Shown here one piece after another: positions 41,965-50,414 of a stretch of DNA of 64,000 nucleotides; positions within the stretch are counted from its first letter, which is position 1, and each line of letters begins with the position of its first letter. This DNA comes from an uncultured Burkholderiales bacterium. GTDB taxonomy: Bacteria > Pseudomonadota > Gammaproteobacteria > Burkholderiales > Burkholderiaceae_C. Where the stretch lies: positions 30,224 through 94,223 of the forward strand of contig CAILCI010000037.1 in the NCBI GenBank assembly GCA_903832625.1, read 5' to 3'. Below the pieces are notes generated by a model. It did not search any database. It was not told where the DNA came from and saw nothing but the letters and a program-made list of their open reading frames with translations. Position numbers and translations under genes: made by a program.

Positions 41965-42000
41965 AAAAGGCTGACGCGTCACCTTCGCGTCAGCCTTTTT
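41965..42000. terminator. Bidirectional intrinsic terminator
   Basis: AAAAGGCTGACGCG-TCACCTT-CGCGTCAGCCTTTTT perfect stem with A and T tracts. Confidence 0.85.
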
Positions 42001-42015
42001 GTCATACCTTTGAAA

Positions 42016-42648
42016 TCAAGCGGCGTGTGCGCGTGCGCGGCGGTTGATTTGCCGCACCGACATCAGCGCATCCAAGAAGCCGCGCAGCCAATCCAAATCG
42101 ATGGGTTTTTGCAGCAACTGCACGCCGTCAGGCAAACCGCCTTTGGCGGAAATTTCGTCAGGGCTCATGCCGGTGATGACCACCACGGCCAAGCTGTTGA
42201 AGATGGTGTGCTCGCTCAAGGTGCGCAAGAACTCAAAGCCGTCCACATTGGGCATGCGCAAATCGGTCAGCAAGACCTGGGGCTGCATGGTGGGCATGTC
42301 CAACAAAGCTTCCATCGCCGACGAGTACATGATGGCATCGAGCGGCAAACCCCATTGGTCAAAATTGCTTTGCAACATAACGCGGGTGGCTTCGTCGTCT
42401 TCAACCACCAAAACGCGCAAACGGTCTTCACCTTGTGTGAGTGACGCGGGGGAAAGGTTGTGACGGCGTTGGTACTCTTGGATCGATTGCATCGAAATGC
42501 GACGATGACCCCCTTGTGTTTTCCAAGCTTTCAGGTCGTTTTTCTCAACCAATCCTTGAACCGTGCCGACGGAGACACCAAGTAGTTTCGCGGCGTAACT
42601 GGTTCCACAGTAGCCGTCGTAGGGTTCCTTAGAGGAAGAGAAATTCAT
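42016..42648 (-). CDS. Excisionase/MerR-like HTH fused to a response-regulator receiver domain
   Basis: YCGTSYAAKLLGVSVGTVQGLVEKNDLKAWKTQGGHRRISMQSI (HTH) then RVLVVEDDEATRVMLQ...VLLTDLRMPNVDGFEFLR...LQKPID (REC). Confidence 0.9.
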   Translation of the reverse strand: MNFSSSKEPYDGYCGTSYAAKLLGVSVGTVQGLVEKNDLKAWKTQGGHRRISMQSIQEYQRRHNLSPASLTQGEDRLRVLVVEDDEATRVMLQSNFDQWGLPLDAIMYSSAMEALLDMPTMQPQVLLTDLRMPNVDGFEFLRTLSEHTIFNSLAVVVITGMSPDEISAKGGLPDGVQLLQKPIDLDWLRGFLDALMSVRQINRRARAHAA

Positions 42649-42834
42649 TGCCAATTCCTTTTTGTTTAAGCAAAGCAAATATTTTTAAATCAAAACACCA
42701 TCAAGATGTAACCTTAATAATTATTTTACAGCAAATCGAAATCTCAAAACCATTAAAGCACGACAATTGTAGGTGATTTAGGTGTAAAAAATCAATTTTA
42801 AGGTTAAGAATAGTTAACTTTTGATTTTATTAAT

Positions 42835-42862
42835 AAAAACGGCACTCGAAAGTGCCGTTTTT
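42835..42862 (-). terminator. Intrinsic terminator downstream of ettA
   Basis: ACGGCACT-CGAA-AGTGCCGT with flanking A/T tracts. Confidence 0.8.
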
Positions 42863-42880
42863 TGCTTATCCTGTGCGCGT

Positions 42881-44542
42881 TTACTTGAGTGGTTTAAAAC
42901 GCACGCGTTTGGGTTTCGCGCCCTCCTCGCCCAAGCGTTTCTTCTTGTCAGCTTCGTATTCTTGGTAGTTGCCGTCGAAGAAAGTCCATTGCGAATCGCC
43001 TTCACAAGCCAAGATGTGCGTGGCAATACGGTCGAGGAACCAGCGGTCATGGCTGATACACATGACCGAGCCTGCAAACTCCAGCAAGGCGTCTTCTAGA
43101 GCGCGCAGGGTTTCAACATCCAAGTCGTTTGAGGGCTCATCAAGCAACAACACGTTGCCACCTGCAATCAATGTTTTGGCCAAATGCAGACGTCCGCGTT
43201 CACCGCCGGACAAGGTGCCCACGCGTTTTTGTTGGTCACCCCCGTTGAAGTTGAAGCGGCCACAATAAGCACGACTGGCCATCTCAAACTTGCCCACCGT
43301 CAAGATGTCTAAGCCGCCAGAGACGTCTTCCCACACAGTTTTGTCATTGGATAAGTCGTCCCGGCTTTGATCGACAAAGGCCATTTGCACGGTTTTGCCA
43401 ATCGAGACTTCGCCGCTGTCGGGTTGTTGCTGACCAGCAATCATTCGGAACAAAGTCGACTTACCTGCACCGTTGGGGCCGATGATGCCCACAATTGCGC
43501 CCGCAGGCACTTTGAAGCTCAGGTTGTCGATGAGCAAGCGGTCGCCAAAGGATTTGCTGACGTTTTTGAACTCAATGACTTCATTGCCCAAGCGCTCGGC
43601 GACGGGAATGAAGATTTCCTGAGTTTCGTTGCGTTTTTGATAATCGAAGTCGCTCAACTCTTCAAAGCGCGCCAAACGTGCCTTGCTCTTGGCTTGGCGG
43701 CCTTTGGGGTTTTGACGCACCCATTCGAGTTCCTTTTTCAAGGCTTTGGCACGGGCTTCTTCGCCCTTGTTTTCCTTCTCTAAGCGGTCTTGTTTTTGAT
43801 CCAACCAAGTGGAGTAGTTGCCTTTCCATGGGATGCCATGGCCGCGGTCAAGCTCCAAAATCCATTCGGCGGCATTGTCCAAAAAGTAGCGATCATGGGT
43901 GATGGCGACGACCGTGCCCGAAAAACGCGCCAAGAACTGCTCCAGCCAATCGACCGACTCAGCGTCCAAGTGGTTGGTGGGCTCGTCCAGCAACAACATG
44001 TCGGGCTTGGAGAGCAACAATTGGCACAGGGCGACGCGGCGTTTTTCGCCACCAGACAGTTTGCCAATCACGGCGTCCCAAGGCGGCAGTCGCAGCGCGT
44101 CGGCAGCGATTTCAAGCTGGTGTTCGCTGTCTGTGCCTGCGGCGGCAATGGTGGCTTCTAGCTCACCTTGCTCGGCGGCGAGTGCGTCAAAGTCGGCGTC
44201 GGGTTCGGCGTAAGCGGCGTAGATTTCTTCCAAACGGTTTTTGGCTCGCAAGACGTCGCCCATTGCGCCTTCGACCGATTGGCGCACAGTATCTTCGTCG
44301 TTGAGCTTGGGCTCTTGGGGCAAATAGCCAATCTTGATGCCGGGCATGGGCGTGGCCTCGCCCTCAATTTCTTTGTCCACACCGGCCATGATTTTGAGCA
44401 AGGTCGATTTGCCTGAGCCGTTCAAACCCAACATGCCGATCTTGGCGCCGGGGAAAAAGCTGAGTGAAATGTCTTTCAAAATGTGGCGCTTGGGCGGGAC
44501 AATTTTGCCGACGCGGTTCATGGTGAAAACGTATTGAGCCAT
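42881..44542 (-). CDS. ettA: Energy-dependent translational throttle protein EttA (ABC-F)
   Basis: MAQYVFTMNRVGKIVPPKRHILKDISLSFFPGAKIGMLGLNGSGKSTLLKIMAG; two ABC cassettes. Confidence 0.97.
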   Translation of the reverse strand: MAQYVFTMNRVGKIVPPKRHILKDISLSFFPGAKIGMLGLNGSGKSTLLKIMAGVDKEIEGEATPMPGIKIGYLPQEPKLNDEDTVRQSVEGAMGDVLRAKNRLEEIYAAYAEPDADFDALAAEQGELEATIAAAGTDSEHQLEIAADALRLPPWDAVIGKLSGGEKRRVALCQLLLSKPDMLLLDEPTNHLDAESVDWLEQFLARFSGTVVAITHDRYFLDNAAEWILELDRGHGIPWKGNYSTWLDQKQDRLEKENKGEEARAKALKKELEWVRQNPKGRQAKSKARLARFEELSDFDYQKRNETQEIFIPVAERLGNEVIEFKNVSKSFGDRLLIDNLSFKVPAGAIVGIIGPNGAGKSTLFRMIAGQQQPDSGEVSIGKTVQMAFVDQSRDDLSNDKTVWEDVSGGLDILTVGKFEMASRAYCGRFNFNGGDQQKRVGTLSGGERGRLHLAKTLIAGGNVLLLDEPSNDLDVETLRALEDALLEFAGSVMCISHDRWFLDRIATHILACEGDSQWTFFDGNYQEYEADKKKRLGEEGAKPKRVRFKPLK

Positions 44543-44619
44543 GTTGTTCTTTCTGGGGTCGCTGATGCAATAAAACGCTGATTATCCCAGCACCCGCAAA
44601 CCATGCCACAATAGACCCT

Positions 44620-44788
44620 GTTGCCGCCGCCAGTTGCCGCAACGTCAGCACTCCTGCTGAGGGCATGTAACAAACAGCTTTTACAAAAGACCCGTTTGTT
44701 TTAAGACACGCTCACTTGTAAATATTCTCAACTCAGACTGGGTGGCCTCGTGCCAAGAGAGTTGGGCTCATGCGTCTCATAAAGACGC
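44620..44788 (+). promoter_or_regulatory. Structured leader of the RhlE-like helicase gene (serial stem-loops)
   Basis: GTTGC/GCAAC; TCAGCA-CTCC-TGCTGA; AACAAAC...GTTTGTT enclosing CTTTT/AAAAG; CAACTC...GAGTTG enclosing TGGC/GCCA; GCGTCT-CATAA-AGACGC ending 6 nt before the ATG. Confidence 0.5.
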
Positions 44789-44794
44789 CACACC

Positions 44795-46657
44795 ATGAAC
44801 TTTGATGAATTGAATTTGGCTCCGGCCATTCTGAAAGCCGTACTCGAACAAGGCTACGAAACTCCCACTCCTATCCAAGCCCAGGCGATACCTGCTGTGC
44901 TGGAAGGCCACGATTTATTGGCAGGGGCACAAACCGGCACGGGCAAAACCGCCGCCTTTACCCTGCCCTTGCTGCACAAGCTGGCCATGAGCCGCAGTGT
45001 GGAAAACAAATTTGGCGTCTACGGCGTGCGTGCCTTGGTGCTCACCCCGACCCGCGAATTGGCGGCACAGGTGGAAGAATCGGTGCGCACTTACGGCAAA
45101 TACTTGCAACTGAGCTCGGCTGTCATTTTTGGCGGCGTGGGCATGAACCCGCAAATCAAGCGCATCAAACAAGGCGTGGACATTTTGGTTGCCACCCCTG
45201 GGCGCTTGCTCGATTTGCAACAACAAGGCGAACTCGATTTGTCCACCGTGCAAGTCTTGGTGTTGGACGAAGCTGACCGCATGCTGGACATGGGCTTTAT
45301 TCACGACGTCAAGAAAATCTTGGCCTTGATGCCCAAAGAAAAACAAAGCCTGTTGTTCTCGGCCACCTTCAGCGACGAAATTCGCGAACTGGCCAACAAC
45401 TTGCTCAAGGCTCCCAAGAGCATTCAAGTCACGCCCAGCAACACCACTGTCGAGCGCATCGCGCAAGTGGTGCACCCAGTGGGTCGCGGCAAGAAAAAAC
45501 CTTTGCTCGCACACCTCATCTCACAAAATGACTGGAGCCAAGTGCTGGTGTTCACCCGTACCAAATTTGGTGCCAACAATGTGGCCGAGTTCTTGACCAA
45601 AAACGGCATCAGCGCCATGGCCTTGCACGGCAACAAGAGCCAAACCGCTCGCACTCAAGCCTTAGCTGGCTTTAAAACAGGCGAAATTCGCGCCTTGGTC
45701 GCCACAGACATTGCGGCACGCGGCATTGACATTGACGAGTTGCCACACGTGGTGAACTATGAAATTCCCAATGTCTGCGAAGACTATGTGCACCGCATTG
45801 GCCGCACTGGACGCGCCGGCTCTAGCGGCGAAGCGGTGAGCTTGGTGTCGCTGGACGAAGAAGGTTTCATGAAAGAAATTGAACACTTCACCAAACAACA
45901 AGTGCCCGTGGTGGCTATTGAAGGCTTTGGCCCAGAACCCGATGAAAAAGCCGAACCCATCGCCATGGGTCGCCAAACCCTGTGGGGCGGCTTGGGTCGC
46001 CCACCTTCACGCGATGTGATGGCCGCAGCTGCCAAAGCAGCCCGCTCAGAAATGATGCAGCGTATGCGCGACAACAAAGGCGCGCAAGGCGGTGGCCGCT
46101 CTGGTGGTAACTCAGGGGGTGATGGCGCACGCGCTCCGCGCCCCAATGGACACGTCAGCCGTGACCGCCAAGACGTGCGCCCCGCCCGCGACGGAGAACG
46201 CGCATCGGCGCCTTTTGGTGATCGTCCTGCCCGTTCAGGCAACCGCCCGCAAGGCCAACGCCCAGCGCGTCAGTTTGACAACCGCGCACCGCGTGACGAC
46301 ATGGGCAGACCGCCTCGCGACGCTGCAATGCGTCCGCCCCGCGACATGACACCACGCCCACCGCGTGATGATCAACCCCGCGCACCGCGTCACGACGACG
46401 ACGATTACCAACCCCGCGCCAATGCGCACCTTGGCACGCAAAGCGGTGTCAATGCCTTTGGTCACAAAAACCAGGGCAGCGCCCAAAGACAACCCGACCC
46501 CACCCGTACCAGTGTTGACCTGATGACAGAGCGCAAACGCGGCGGCGGTGGATTTGGCGGCGGTGGCGGCTTTGGCGGCAATCGCCGAGGTGGCTCAGGC
46601 GGCGGCGGTGCTGGTGGCGGCGGCAACCGCAGAGGCGGCGGCGGTTTTAAACGCTGA
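44795..46657 (+). CDS. DEAD/DEAH box RNA helicase, RhlE-like
   Basis: [36 protein letters not shown]; long low-complexity Arg/Pro/Gly C-terminus. Confidence 0.95.
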   Translation: MNFDELNLAPAILKAVLEQGYETPTPIQAQAIPAVLEGHDLLAGAQTGTGKTAAFTLPLLHKLAMSRSVENKFGVYGVRALVLTPTRELAAQVEESVRTYGKYLQLSSAVIFGGVGMNPQIKRIKQGVDILVATPGRLLDLQQQGELDLSTVQVLVLDEADRMLDMGFIHDVKKILALMPKEKQSLLFSATFSDEIRELANNLLKAPKSIQVTPSNTTVERIAQVVHPVGRGKKKPLLAHLISQNDWSQVLVFTRTKFGANNVAEFLTKNGISAMALHGNKSQTARTQALAGFKTGEIRALVATDIAARGIDIDELPHVVNYEIPNVCEDYVHRIGRTGRAGSSGEAVSLVSLDEEGFMKEIEHFTKQQVPVVAIEGFGPEPDEKAEPIAMGRQTLWGGLGRPPSRDVMAAAAKAARSEMMQRMRDNKGAQGGGRSGGNSGGDGARAPRPNGHVSRDRQDVRPARDGERASAPFGDRPARSGNRPQGQRPARQFDNRAPRDDMGRPPRDAAMRPPRDMTPRPPRDDQPRAPRHDDDDYQPRANAHLGTQSGVNAFGHKNQGSAQRQPDPTRTSVDLMTERKRGGGGFGGGGGFGGNRRGGSGGGGAGGGGNRRGGGGFKR

Positions 46658-46670
46658 TGGGCGCGATGCG

Positions 46671-47636
46671 CTAAGCCTGCTCGGGCGCTGCTTGACACTC
46701 GGGAACGGGCGTCAAGAGCGGCTCTTGCTTGTAAAAAGCCTTCAAATTCGCCAGCGCCAAATCTGCCATTGCACGCCGAGTTTCGTGCGTTGCGCTGGAG
46801 ATGTGCGGCGTCAGCACCACATTCGCAAATGTGCGCAGCTCTGAGGGCACCCTTGGCTCATCCCAAAAAGCGTCCAGCCCCGCGCCAGCAATGGCTTTGT
46901 CTTTGAGTGCCTGCGTCAAGGCTTGCTGATCCACGCAAGACGCCTGCGCGATGTTGATCAAATAGCCTTTTGCACCCAAGGCGCGCAACACCTCTTGGTC
47001 AACCACGGGGATATCGGCATCACGTCCCACTGTGGTGATGACCAAAAAATCGACCTCAGCCGCCAACGCTTGTGCGGTCTCAACAAAGCGATAGGGCATG
47101 TTGTCATTCGCCTGCGCATCGGTGTAAGCCAAGGTCATACCAAACCCCAAGGCTCGCTTGGCCAAAGCTTGTGCGGTGCGTCCTGAACCTATCAAACCCA
47201 AGCGCGAATTAGAGACTTTGCGTGACAAAGGAAATGCCTCAGACACCCAGTCGCCCGCTCGTAAAAAACGCTCGGCTTGTGGAATACGCCTTGCAGTGGC
47301 TAGGATCAAACCAAACGCCAAATCGGCAGCGTCTTCGCTCATGAGGCCGGGGGTATACGTCACCACAATACCTTTGGCTTTGGCCGCCGCCACGTCAATG
47401 TGGTCATAGCCTTCGCCAAAAATTGCAATCATCTTCACATTGGGCAGCATGGCGAGCAAATTGCGATCAACTTTGGCCTCATCGTCACCCACCAGCGCGG
47501 TGATGCGCGAGAGCACGCTCACGTCTTTCACATTGGCGTGGTCGTGGATGATGTAGTCCGCTTGCAGCCCGTTCATCATGAACGTGGGCAAGTTGGACAA
47601 CTGCATGATTTCCTGAGGCATGAGGAAGAGCTCCAT
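46671..47636 (-). CDS. D-2-hydroxyacid dehydrogenase
   Basis: RLGLIGSGRTAQALAKRALGFGM, GAGLDAFWDEPRVP, NVVLTPHISSAT. Confidence 0.92.
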   Translation of the reverse strand: MELFLMPQEIMQLSNLPTFMMNGLQADYIIHDHANVKDVSVLSRITALVGDDEAKVDRNLLAMLPNVKMIAIFGEGYDHIDVAAAKAKGIVVTYTPGLMSEDAADLAFGLILATARRIPQAERFLRAGDWVSEAFPLSRKVSNSRLGLIGSGRTAQALAKRALGFGMTLAYTDAQANDNMPYRFVETAQALAAEVDFLVITTVGRDADIPVVDQEVLRALGAKGYLINIAQASCVDQQALTQALKDKAIAGAGLDAFWDEPRVPSELRTFANVVLTPHISSATHETRRAMADLALANLKAFYKQEPLLTPVPECQAAPEQA

Positions 47637-47686
47637 CCATCTTTTAATTAAGAGTCAACTTTAACCGCTCGGCTAACATTCCGTAC

Positions 47687-48475
47687 ATGAATGCAGCGCT
47701 TTTACACACCGAGGGAACACCTCTTCTTAATTCGACGGCTGGCGTGGCAACTTTAACCTTGCGCCGCCCAAAACAACGCAATAGTTTGAACGATGAAGAT
47801 TTACAAATACTTCTGAATTATTTCGATGTAATCAATAACACGGCCATTGACGTGGTGGTTCTGCGTGCCAGCACTGACGGCCAGCGCCAACCTGTGTTCA
47901 GCGCGGGCTACAACGTGGCAGGTTTTGACGACGATGCGTTGGCACCGTTGCGGTTTGAACGCATCGTAGAGGCCTTTGAACAGCTTCGCCCCATCACCGT
48001 ATGCGCGCTCAACGGCAGCGTGTACGGCGGCGCAACTGATTTGGTGCTGGCCAGCGACTTTGTGGTGGCACAAACCGGCCTGTACTGGCGTATGCCCGCC
48101 TTGGCGTTGGGCTTGCATTACTACCCCAGCGGATTGCGCCGTTACATCAACCGCTTAGGGCTGAATCTGAGCAAACGCGCGTTTTTGTTAGGCGAAGCAA
48201 TGACCTTTGAGCACCTGAGCGACAGCGGCGTGTTTGAGGCCTTGGTAGCATCGAATGAGTTTGAGCCAACCTTAGAACGCGTGGTGCAACAACTCAGCCG
48301 CATGGCACCTCGCGCCTCCCAAGACACCAAAAAAAGCCTCAACGAAATTGCGGCGGGACACTACGACCAAGCGGTGTTGAGCGCCCGCTCGGAATCTTCG
48401 GCATTAGGCCAAGAGTTTGCTGAAGGACGGCAAGCTTTTGCACAGCGGCGTGCGCCACGTTTCAAAGAAATTTAA
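47687..48475 (+). CDS. Enoyl-CoA hydratase/isomerase family protein
   Basis: LTLRRPKQRNSLND, FSAGYNVAGF, ALNGSVYGGATDLVLASDFVVA. Confidence 0.9.
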   Translation: MNAALLHTEGTPLLNSTAGVATLTLRRPKQRNSLNDEDLQILLNYFDVINNTAIDVVVLRASTDGQRQPVFSAGYNVAGFDDDALAPLRFERIVEAFEQLRPITVCALNGSVYGGATDLVLASDFVVAQTGLYWRMPALALGLHYYPSGLRRYINRLGLNLSKRAFLLGEAMTFEHLSDSGVFEALVASNEFEPTLERVVQQLSRMAPRASQDTKKSLNEIAAGHYDQAVLSARSESSALGQEFAEGRQAFAQRRAPRFKEI

Positions 48476-48493
48476 ACCCTTAAGGAAAACACA

Positions 48494-48892
48494 ATGCGAC
48501 TTCTTCACACCATGTTGCGCGTCGGCGATTTGCAGCGCTCAATCGACTTCTACACCCAGCTCATGGGCATGAATTTGTTGCGCGTGACGCGCCGCCCAGA
48601 ACAAAACTACGACTTGGCGTTTGTGGGATACGGCACCAACCCCGGTCATGCGGAGTTAGAGCTAACTTACAACTACGGCGTGTCCAGCTATGAGTTGGGC
48701 ACGGCATACGGACACATTGCTTTGGGTGTGACCGATGTGTATGCGAGTTGTGAACGCATTCGTGCAGGCGGCGGCACGATCACACGTGAACCCGGCCCCG
48801 TCAAAGGCGGATCCACGGTGATTGCGTTTGTGCAAGATCCTGATGGCTACAAGATCGAGCTGATTCAGCGGGATCAGCCTTTTTTGGCGTAA
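48494..48892 (+). CDS. gloA: Lactoylglutathione lyase (glyoxalase I)
   Basis: [41 protein letters not shown]. Confidence 0.95.
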   Translation: MRLLHTMLRVGDLQRSIDFYTQLMGMNLLRVTRRPEQNYDLAFVGYGTNPGHAELELTYNYGVSSYELGTAYGHIALGVTDVYASCERIRAGGGTITREPGPVKGGSTVIAFVQDPDGYKIELIQRDQPFLA

Positions 48893-49200
48893 GCCGAGCA
48901 CCAGCCTTTGGCCGACACTTGCTTGCCAGCGAACAAGGGGCAAGCACCGGCTGCATCGCCAGCTTTGCCTTGGAACAAGGCGCAGTTACCGCAAACCTGA
49001 CCGACAGCGTATTTGGGGAATTTGGCTTTGTCAGCCTTGGTCGCGTCAGATTTGTAACCCAAAGCAGCTGCTTGTGGATCAGCATCGGCCACCATGGCTT
49101 GGGCTTGCGCAGACGTTGCCAGAGCAGCCACACCCGCGGCAGCGACTGTTTGCAACATGAAAACGCGACGATTGGTTGGAGTCGTGAAAGAGTTCATCAT
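48874..49200 (-). CDS. High-potential iron-sulfur protein (HiPIP), probable Tat signal
   Basis: [23 protein letters not shown] signal; CGNCALFQ...[19 protein letters not shown] cysteine pattern. Confidence 0.92.
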   Translation of the reverse strand: MMNSFTTPTNRRVFMLQTVAAAGVAALATSAQAQAMVADADPQAAALGYKSDATKADKAKFPKYAVGQVCGNCALFQGKAGDAAGACPLFAGKQVSAKGWCSAYAKKG

Positions 49201-49370
49201 TTCAATCTCAAATTAAAAAATCCCAGAACATGCTGGATGCTGAATGCTAAACGCGTGCAGACCGATATGCACAAGCCATTGTAAATGCCCATTGTTGTGA
49301 CTCGGCTGTACGTAGCATATTTTCTCAAGCTGAGAAAGCGTCAAAAAACGCGTGGTGCGTCCTGAACCTG

Positions 49371-50390
49371 TCAACCCAAAGCACACGATGAGGCGCGAAC
49401 GCCTGTGCTTGGCACCTCAGCGCTTGCGGCAGCAACTGCTGATTGCACAGTGTTTTTGACCTGCACAATTTGCGCCACGATAGAGACCGCAATTTCAGCT
49501 GGCGTTTTGGCACCAATGGCCAAACCCACGGGGCCATGCAAGCGATCCAAGGCTTGTTCGCTCAGATCAAAATGTTCTTTTAAACGCTGTTTACGCACTT
49601 GTTGATTGCGCTTAGAGCCCAAGGCTCCAACATAAAAGGCCTCGGAATTCAAGGCTTCTAGCAGTGCCATGTCGTCCAATTTAGGATCGTGTGTCAAAGC
49701 CACTACGGCTGTGTGAGCATCGGGTGCCAATTGCGTCACCACATCGTCAGGCATTCCAGCCACGCGCGTCACGCCTTGCATGCCCAAAGTGGCCGCATAT
49801 TCTTCACGTGGATCGCACACCAAGACCTCAAAATCTAACAACTGCGCCATGTAGGCCACAGCTTGGCTTAATTGACCAGCACCGATGAGTAACAAGCGCC
49901 AACGCGGTCCAAACAAGGTGGTGAGTGTGCTGCCATCAAATTGCATGGCATCGCTTCTCGAAGCGTCACGCAGACTCACCGCTCCGTTGGCCAGCGTCAG
50001 GCTTCGCGCCACCAATTGGTGGGAGGCGGTGCGTTGCAGCACCTCCTCCACCCAAGCAGTGTCGGTCACCGGCTCTTGTACCAAACGCAAAGTACCACCG
50101 CAAGGCAAGCCAAAGCGGGCTGCTTCTTCTTTGCTCACGCCATAGGCCACCATGCTGGGGTGCGACAAATGGTCGTACTCACCGGCTTTGATTCGGGCGA
50201 TCAGGTCGTCTTCGACGCACCCACCCGAGACCGAGCCGCTGACCACGCCGTCTCCGCGCACCGCCAACAAAGCGCCGGGTGGACGGGGCGCACTGCCCCA
50301 TGTTTCCACCACGGTGACCAAGGTGACGCGCTGGCCGGCTTGTCGCCAGGCCAACACATCACTCAAGACGCGCAAATCCAAACTTTCCAT
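49371..50390 (-). CDS. XdhC family protein (molybdenum hydroxylase maturation)
   Basis: LVTVVETWGSAPRPPGALLAVRGDGVVSGSVSGGCVED; FYVGALGSKRNQQVR. Confidence 0.92.
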   Translation of the reverse strand: MESLDLRVLSDVLAWRQAGQRVTLVTVVETWGSAPRPPGALLAVRGDGVVSGSVSGGCVEDDLIARIKAGEYDHLSHPSMVAYGVSKEEAARFGLPCGGTLRLVQEPVTDTAWVEEVLQRTASHQLVARSLTLANGAVSLRDASRSDAMQFDGSTLTTLFGPRWRLLLIGAGQLSQAVAYMAQLLDFEVLVCDPREEYAATLGMQGVTRVAGMPDDVVTQLAPDAHTAVVALTHDPKLDDMALLEALNSEAFYVGALGSKRNQQVRKQRLKEHFDLSEQALDRLHGPVGLAIGAKTPAEIAVSIVAQIVQVKNTVQSAVAAASAEVPSTGVRASSCALG

Positions 50391-50414
50391 GCTGTGGACT
50401 TTTTGCTGTTTGGC

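Noticed and set aside
46540-46650. GGCGGCGGTGG repeats as a possible repeat array
   Set aside because: Explained by Gly-rich coding of the helicase tail; no unit-spacer pattern
49321-49337. TTTCTCA-AGC-TGAGAAA hairpin as a terminator for the HiPIP or XdhC genes
   Set aside because: No T run on either strand and a very short loop; left unassigned
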